A stretch of 64,000 nucleotides of DNA from Atherinomorus stipes (lineage: Eukaryota > Chordata > Actinopteri > Atheriniformes > Atherinidae): NCBI GenBank assembly GCA_023101725.1, contig JALJCO010007048.1, positions 124,001 to 188,000 of the forward strand, written 5' to 3'. Of the stretch, positions 58,016-64,000 are shown piece after piece (positions within the stretch are counted from its first letter, which is position 1; each line of letters starts with the position of its first letter). Both the position numbers and the translations under genes were made by a program. Below the pieces are notes generated by a model. It searched no databases, was not told the DNA's origin, and saw only the letters and a program-made list of their open reading frames with translations.

Positions 58016-58998
58016 AGCAGAACTCAGTAACTGAGCTTGGGGCTCCCCCTAGTGGCATATTTTTACTATTGTAACGTTCGTACTCCCCAACACCCCCACA
58101 GCACACAGATGGCTTCTCTACCTGTCTTTCCTCTATTTTGATCCCTGGATATATTTCTAGGCTTTTACTAGCTTGTTGATGCTACTTTGCTACGTTGGTA
58201 GCAGCAGCTCATCTCCCTCTGCTAAAAGCAGAGTCCTGTGTCTCCTGCAGCGGGACGTTTTACTCGTGTTTTGCAAGTAAATATGCCGTTAATTTTTTCT
58301 CTGGTGTTGGCGGGTAGCAGGTAAGAATATGAATTTTTATTTGTGGACGTGACAAGCGATTATTGAGCCTATTTGGCCGTGAGGCTCGGAGTGGCTCCAA
58401 CCAGCGCCCAGGCAGCACAAGTTACATGAACCGTTTTTTGTTTTTTTTTCACTCTGGTCCAGCAAAAAGTTGGTTTTGAGAGCCAGGAGCCAGTGTTTTG
58501 GTGGTGGGAAGCTAAATAACCGTTTTTTTGTCTGGTTCTGGTTTGAACCAGCACTGGAAGCAGCTCGGTGGATAGGGGGACCTGAGTGCCGTACAGCAGC
58601 TTCTGCTGTTGCAAGATCTGTGTCGGGTCTGCTCAGGCAGACTTGCAAGTGCCGCTTACAGGCCAGAGACAGCGGGAGGAGACTAGGAAACGTCTAATCC
58701 AGGGTTTCCAAACCCTGGTCTTCAGGGACCCCTGCCCTGCTGGTTTTCCAGATATTCCTACTTCAACACACCTGACTCAGATGAATGGCTCGTTAGCAGC
58801 TTGCAAAGAACTTGATGAGCAGTTGAGTTGATCTGAATCAGGTGTGGCGGAGTTGGAAACCTAGAATACATGCAGGGCGGGGGTCCCTGAGGACCAGGGT
58901 TTCTCAACCCTGGTCTAATCGCTCCGTAAACACTTTGTTTAGCCCCACAGGGATTCTGAAAAGCATTTATTGAGGTGAAAAAGTTACTGAGTTCTGCT
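58016..58998. mobile_element. 983-bp TTAA-target element hosting a hAT MITE
   Basis: It is flanked by TTAA at 58012-58015 and 58999-59002, with ends AGCAGAACTCAGTAACT and its complement. About 770 bp remain after removing the nested hAT element at 58700-58912. Mirrored open frames occur but no transposase is recognised. Confidence 0.88.
58700..58912. mobile_element. 213-bp near-palindromic hAT MITE
   Basis: The ends CAGGGTTTCCAAACCCTGGT and, inverted, CAGGGTTGAGAAACCCTGGT are flanked by an exact 8-bp target duplication GTCTAATC at 58692-58699 and 58913-58920. The inner arms also pair (CAACACACCTGACTCAGAT with ATCTGAATCAGGTGTGGC). A common fish hAT MITE pattern. It is younger than its host element at 58016-58998. 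Confidence 0.93.
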
Positions 58999-59002
58999 TT
59001 AA

Positions 59003-59390
59003 CTGTAGACATTCATGTGATTGATCACGATTAAAAATTGTAATTGACTGACAGCCTAGTCTGTATGAACAAAGTAGGGCTAATGTGGATCATGGAGTGG
59101 ATTTTATAAGTGATTATGACTAGACTAAATTGGCTTCAACTGGACTGTGTAATTAAAGTGTCTTGAGATGACTTTGCCATGAACTGTAAGCTGAACTGAA
59201 TGGAGAAAATAACCTTGTTAATTATCAGCCTCTGTATTTGTAAAGCAGTATCTCACCAACATGTTCAGGTTTCTATCATTCTCTCCTTTGCACCAGATGT
59301 AAGGTCGGGTTTCCTTTAGTTCTGCTCTGCTGACCCAAAGGACACCCCCACAGTAACAGAGAAAATATCTATACTTACATGGAGATATTA
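59003..59390. other. Intergenic sequence, nothing recognised
   Basis: A short AT-rich spacer between two TTAA elements. Confidence 0.5.
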
Positions 59391-59394
59391 TTAA

Positions 59395-60015
59395 AGGGAT
59401 ATTGTGTAAGTTCTCCAGTGTTTTATTCACAAAAACTGATTATTTTGTTCAAAAGTGTTTTTTCATTAATCAGTAATCACTCCCATCAACAAACTGAAGT
59501 GCTCCTCTAAGTTCTAAATTTGCCGTTCGTATCATTCATTTACACATCGAGCGGGGCGGCTCGGTGGAGGCTGCCATGTCGTATCGCCATGTTTTTGCGT
59601 TCGGGAGAAGCGTGACGGTAGGAAAACACAGAAACTCACCGGACACACCGGAGTTTTCAGCTCAGTTCGAGGTAATGCCTTTGAAAAGTCACCACGCTGC
59701 AGTGGGGAGAAACCAGCGTCTCACTGATGCTGCGTTCACGTGCAGTCGGGCAGACGGCCGTTGGTAACAAACCAGATGTCATTTTAATCAATGAAGCCGA
59801 GCGAAAGACGGTAAAACATGGGTCAGGGAAAACAATACGACATCGCCATGACAACAAATCAGATGTGGACTGATGTCACTGTAACTGACGGACCACGTCT
59901 TCACATAAAGGCCGGTGATAACTTTACATGCAGCGGATGTCGTCGGTCTGCCCGGTTTCACGTGAACGCAGCATGAAAAGTACGAGGGAGCTGCTCCCGA
60001 TTACACAGTGTCCCT
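59395..60015. mobile_element. 621-bp TTAA-target element with nested insertion
   Basis: It is flanked by TTAA at 59391-59394 and 60016-60019. The ends AGGGATATTGTGTAAG and AGGGACACTGTGTAATC (right inverted) form short inverted repeats. A second inverted-repeat unit lies inside at 59728-59973. No transposase. Confidence 0.85.
59728..59973. mobile_element. 246-bp inverted-repeat element nested in a TTAA element
   Basis: The ends TGCTGCGTTCACGTG and the complementary CACGTGAACGCAGCA continue into GGGCAGAC-type inner repeats. TGA occurs on both sides (59725-59727 and 59974-59976), a possible 3-bp duplication. Superfamily is uncertain; PIF/Harbinger elements make 3-bp duplications but prefer TWA. 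Confidence 0.7.
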
Positions 60016-60019
60016 TTAA

Positions 60020-61054
60020 AGGCAGTCTGTCTCTCAGAATAAAGGACTTACTGCATGGCTGGATCACACCGAAAAAGAGGATCACACTTTTTAGAAATTC
60101 AACACATTTTTATCATAACTCTGACTCCATATCTCCCACAGAAATGCCGACAAACCAATAATACTGTATTTAGGTAAAATGTACAAGGTTACTGGGGGAA
60201 AAGCAAAGCAGAAAAACAAAAGTTGCATAAGGATGAAATAACAAACTGGACCCTGGACAAGCTTATTGACACCTTTGAAACACCTGATAACACCACAAAC
60301 TGTTGACTCAGTCTTCAAGCTCAGTTCGGTCAGTGCGTGAGGAGTCAGAGCGTTTTCTCTACGATGATTCATCCAGAATGAAAACAGACTGATTTTATGT
60401 GCTCGCTCTGCAAACTGAATTTCAACGCCAAACACATGACCTGTCTTTTATGAGCTGCCGGCCAGAAGTCCTGCTTCCTCTCCTGCCGCTTCATTTGTTT
60501 TTCCACACCTCTGCATTTCCTCTGTCCAACACTGCAGCACTTCTGTCAGCATCGTCACTCGTCTACTGTTTTCTTCATTACTCCCTCTTACATCAGTGCA
60601 AAATAGGTTTGTGCATTTGTTTAGTTTTCTCTCTGCTTTTAATGTTGCTGAGATGAAATGAAGAGCTGAATGATGGCAACTTGGAACAGCTCCACTATTT
60701 TTTTTTTTCTTTCTCCCTTCCAGCCTGTTCACTTTTTTGGGGTCGGTTTTGTTTGTCTGATGGCCTGTCATTCTTTCCATGTTCTATTCACACCCTGTCT
60801 TTACCTCCCTTTGAAGGGTACACAGGACAATGCATGCTGAAAGTACATTCTTTCACTTTTTGGTTTTTCCTCCGCTGTTTTAAGACTCATGTGTTCTTTT
60901 CAGAAACTGGGTCAACTCAGAAACAATAGCATATTCCCACAGGTAGCCAGGCCGTGAACACAGTATGGCTGTTGCTGCAACACCAAACATAGATTGGATG
61001 TGGCGAGGATGTGAGCGAGAGGCAAGCTCAGGCTTGGGCACAAGCCAGAGCTCC
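60020..61054. other. Intergenic sequence, no gene seen
   Basis: Overlapping short frames at 60399-60656 plus and 60448-60780 minus are not recognised. A T run lies at about 60700-60708. Confidence 0.45.
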
Positions 61055-61548
61055 AGTTCAGGCTCAGGCTCGGGGTCAGGCTCAGGCACAGGCCTGGGCT
61101 GGGGTAAGGATTCAGGTTCAGGGTCAGGCTCGGGCACAGGCCTGGGCTGGGGTAAGGATTCAGGTTCAGGGTCAGGCTCGGGCACAGGTCTGGGCTGGGG
61201 TAAGGATTCAGGTTCAGGGTCAGGCTCGGGCACAGGTCTGGGCTGGGGTAAGGATTCAGGTTCAGGGTCAGGCTCGGGCACAGGTCTGGGCTGGGGTAAG
61301 GATTCAGGTTCAGGGTCAGGCTCGGGCACAGGCCTGGGCTGGGGTAAGGATTCAGGTTCAGGGTCAGGCTCGGGCACAGGTCTGGGCTGGGGTAAGGATT
61401 CAGGTTCAGGGTCAGGCTCGGGCACAGGTCTGGGCTGGGGTAAGGATTCAGGTTCAGGGTCAGGCTCGGGCACAGGTCTGGGCTGGGGTAAGGATTCAGG
61501 TTCAGGGTCAGGCTCGGGCACAGGCCTGGGCTGGGGTTAGGATTCGGG
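61055..61548. repeat. 48-bp minisatellite, about 10 near-identical units
   Basis: The 48-bp GC-rich unit contains GGTTCAGGGTCAGGCTCGGG and GGCTGGGGTAAGGATTCA. Units are almost identical, with one C/T site (GGCCTGGG or GGTCTGGG). The period is divisible by three, so open frames persist on both strands: plus frames of 191 and 192 codons (Gly/Ser-rich and Gln/Ala-rich) and a minus frame at 60880-61521 of 213 codons with a 16-residue Pro/Glu repeat ([16 protein letters not shown]). No splice or promoter evidence favours any frame, so I annotate only the repeat. Confidence 0.95.
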
Positions 61549-62715
61549 CTCAGCAGAGTGATTCGATGAGCGTGGCGACACTCCCATAGACTATAGAGAG
61601 AATAGAATGTGCAGCTGCAGACAGTTCAAAAAGTGGAAAGCTCCAACATTGACGGCTGTTCATTCCCTCTGTGTAGGCGACATTTTTGCCGGTAAGTGTC
61701 TGAAATTTCATGGCATTGTGAGGCATTAGCTGAATTTTCTGTTAGAAATAAAGTGAACATTGTTACTTTATGTGGCCAGTTTTAGTCCCTTTATTGTGTG
61801 ATATACTAGCTAGTTATAGTTTAGCTGTGGTAGCTAATGTTAGCTTGTCTTAAGTTGCTATAAGCACCGCCAGAAAACATGTAGTTATCACAAATTTATT
61901 GCAGCAATAGGCAAGTTTGTTTTTTCCATATAAAGCTTCGGTGTAGATGTGTTTTTTTGGTGATGACTGTATCAGTGCACATAATCTCAATTCCTGGTAG
62001 TAAATCATATCAACTAGAATGTTAGCCATCTTTTCTTCATTACGATTGATACAAAGTTCTACATCCTTTAACAAACAATGCCACAGAGATGGCAAAAGAG
62101 ACAGCCTAGCTCAGCTGCATAAATGTGGATACCATTCATTAAAAGATATATTTTGAATATGGATGGTTATAATGTACATATATATGTGTGTGTGTATATA
62201 TGTATGTATGTAGTATATTCCTCCACCTGCAACTAGTTTTCCAGACAATCCTGGGTAAACCCTCTTCTCAACACAAACATGTGTTCGGTCCAGCTCGTCT
62301 TTTGTCTTTTTGGATGGATAAAACTGTAGATGTTGTATCATAATTCCTGTGTTCACAGGTCTTACAGTACATTTATGGAAGAGTTGCATCTTGTCTTGGA
62401 GGACTTCAGTGGCTTTGTATTCTCTTCACAGTGTGACGAGAGGACATGATGAGAGGACATGATGAGAGGACATGATGTCCAACCAGTGATTCCTGCTCCA
62501 GAAACCATGCCATGGATGGAGGTTGCTGCTTTTATTTTTGAGAGTATACCATTAGCAGTTATGTCTAGATTTTGTGTGTTTTTTAAACAGTAGTTTAACA
62601 GAAATTGTTTTTATTATTTAACACTTGGCTTCTTATTTTTTAATGTGTAGCACTTTAAGATCTGTCTTACAAATGGAAAGTACTGTATAATTTTTTACTA
62701 TTACTATTATTATCA
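61549..62715. other. Intergenic sequence with small tandem repeats
   Basis: No gene is seen. It contains a TATATG/TGTG microsatellite at about 62176-62213 and three tandem copies of the 13-mer GAGAGGACATGAT at about 62438-62476. Confidence 0.5.
62438..62476. repeat. Three tandem copies of a 13-mer
   Basis: GAGAGGACATGAT occurs three times head to tail, with no mismatch seen. Confidence 0.85.
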
Positions 62716-62851
62716 ATAGTGTTGGCCCTGCGACAGACCGGCGAGCTGTCCAGGTGTACCCCGCCTCTCGCCTGATAACAGCTGGGATAGGCTCCAGCAA
62801 CTCCTGCGACCCTGAAATGGATAAGCGGTACAGAAAAGGACTGACTGACTT
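62716..62851. repeat. Fish interspersed repeat with ACTG tail
   Basis: GACAGACCGGCGAGCTGTCC, AGCTGGGATAGGCTCCAGCA and GGATAAGCGGTACAGAAAA followed by GACTGACTGACT form a second, longer copy of the sequence at 35609. It is a very common teleost repeat, recognised from memory. Class not assigned. Confidence 0.7.
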
Positions 62852-64000
62852 TTATTATGAGTAGTAGTAGAATTGCTATTAAACTGATAGACAACCACTC
62901 GTTTCCATCTTTTGTCACCATAGAAACACGAACATCTCATCCACTTTCTACACATTCCCTCTCCATCTCTGTGAGGCTGCATCGTAAAGTTATTTTATAT
63001 AATTAAATGTTTAGTTGCATAATGTTTATTTGAAAAGCTGTTTTGAGTTTGAAAACCTGCCGTTAATGTTGTCATTTATTACATTATTCAGAAAATTATA
63101 ATTCAGATTATTTTACTATAGCTTTCTGACTACAACAATGAACAGTGTTACTGATGTATTTACTCAGTTCACGCAGCAAATCATGAAATATGGTAAATAT
63201 GATGTACTAATATAATAATAGGGTCCTCCATAGAGGAGAGGAATGGATTTTAAGTCATCACTCAGAGCATCTGCATTGTTTTTCCCCAAGTCATTGAGAT
63301 CAGCTCTGTCATTCAGCTCATTTTCCATCTAACACCAGGGAGTGACCTCCACAGCTGAAGTGTTGGATCAAATCTTTTTTCGGACAGAAACATGTGACTG
63401 TAAGGGTGTAGATCTGGGGTAAACTCAAGCAGGGCAGGAACCTCTGGAACACCAGGAGGCCGAGGTGTAGCACATCCGTGCTAGCATGCAAAGAAACCCA
63501 CGACACAGCTTTAACGCGGCTGTTCGTGTTGTTTTTTCCTCTCTCTCTTGTGTGCAATGTTATAATCCACTACAGACACGATTACATTGATCAGTGTATT
63601 GTAGGCTATCAACTAATTATTCTTCATCATTAAATATAAATGTAAATGTATTCAGAGATGTACTTACAGATTCGCGTCTCTTGAAATCACCAGTCACGTC
63701 ACAGTTTAACATTTAAACTGTGATAAATGTCACGGGTGCTTAAAAAAAAACCAAGCTCTATTTATTTATAGCTCTTTTTAAGGTTTCTGCTTGAAAATCA
63801 CATACCCAAAATGAATAGAGTATATCTCTGCATCTACAAGGTCTATTTGAGTAATTTTGGTGTCATAATAAAGGGAACACTTGGGACTTTTGTTCAAGTG
63901 TGTAAGACAGAATTTCTGTTAGTCATGCTAAGTAAGCGGTTGTTTATGTTTGTATTCTTTGTCTGCTGGTTCACTGAGTTTTTGTCGTAGAGGAATAATA
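62852..64000. other. Intergenic sequence, no gene seen
   Basis: AT-rich to the window end. The frame at 63318-63557 minus is short and unrecognised. Confidence 0.5.

Overview
This window looks like vertebrate, very probably teleost fish, nuclear DNA. It is AT-rich, has very low coding density, and is packed with repeat families typical of fish: Tc1-like transposons, PIF/Harbinger, hAT and TTAA-target MITE-like elements, 3' ends of L2-like LINEs, a tRNA-derived SINE and long minisatellites. The one host gene I can support is the 3' part of PEMT (phosphatidylethanolamine N-methyltransferase) on the + strand. It has three coding exons at 7373-7484, 33166-33240 and 40692-40746, with consensus splice sites and compatible phases. 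The 5' exons lie before the window, so 1-7372 is read as intron.

Layout. 1-7372 is upstream intron, with a degenerate ~10-bp minisatellite at the left edge and a nested transposon pair at 2705-4189. 7485-33165 is a 25.7-kb intron dominated by an 8.3-kb array of a 20-bp repeat (9029-17325, about 415 copies). It also holds a GATA microsatellite, a Tc1/mariner-type element interrupted by an L2 LINE fragment (19115-21690), a 26-bp minisatellite (24421-25333), and several TTAA and hAT elements. 33241-40691 is the last intron, with a 91-bp TTAA micro-element, a deleted Tc1 inside a TA microsatellite, and a Tc1-type MITE. 40747 onward is the PEMT 3' UTR and then intergenic DNA. The intergenic part has a 24-base G run, a Tc1-containing tandem segmental duplication (42958-46861 and 46862-49925), a 32-bp minisatellite, a cluster of nested TTAA, hAT and Harbinger elements (55331-60015) and a 48-bp minisatellite (61055-61548).

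The strongest structural observations are these. (1) The tandem duplication preserves a filled and an empty TTAA site for one 845-bp element. (2) Seven complete elements share TTAA duplications and AG...CT termini although their internal sequences differ. (3) The giant intronic satellite is built from two main monomer types and carries large higher-order duplications. (4) The 48-bp array shows a period-four higher-order pattern at a single variable base. (5) PEMT has Gly at the second position of the Glu-Glu pair reported for S-adenosylmethionine binding in the human enzyme. I see no sign of a novel multi-gene system. Outside PEMT, the open reading frames are transposon remnants, repeat translations or chance frames.
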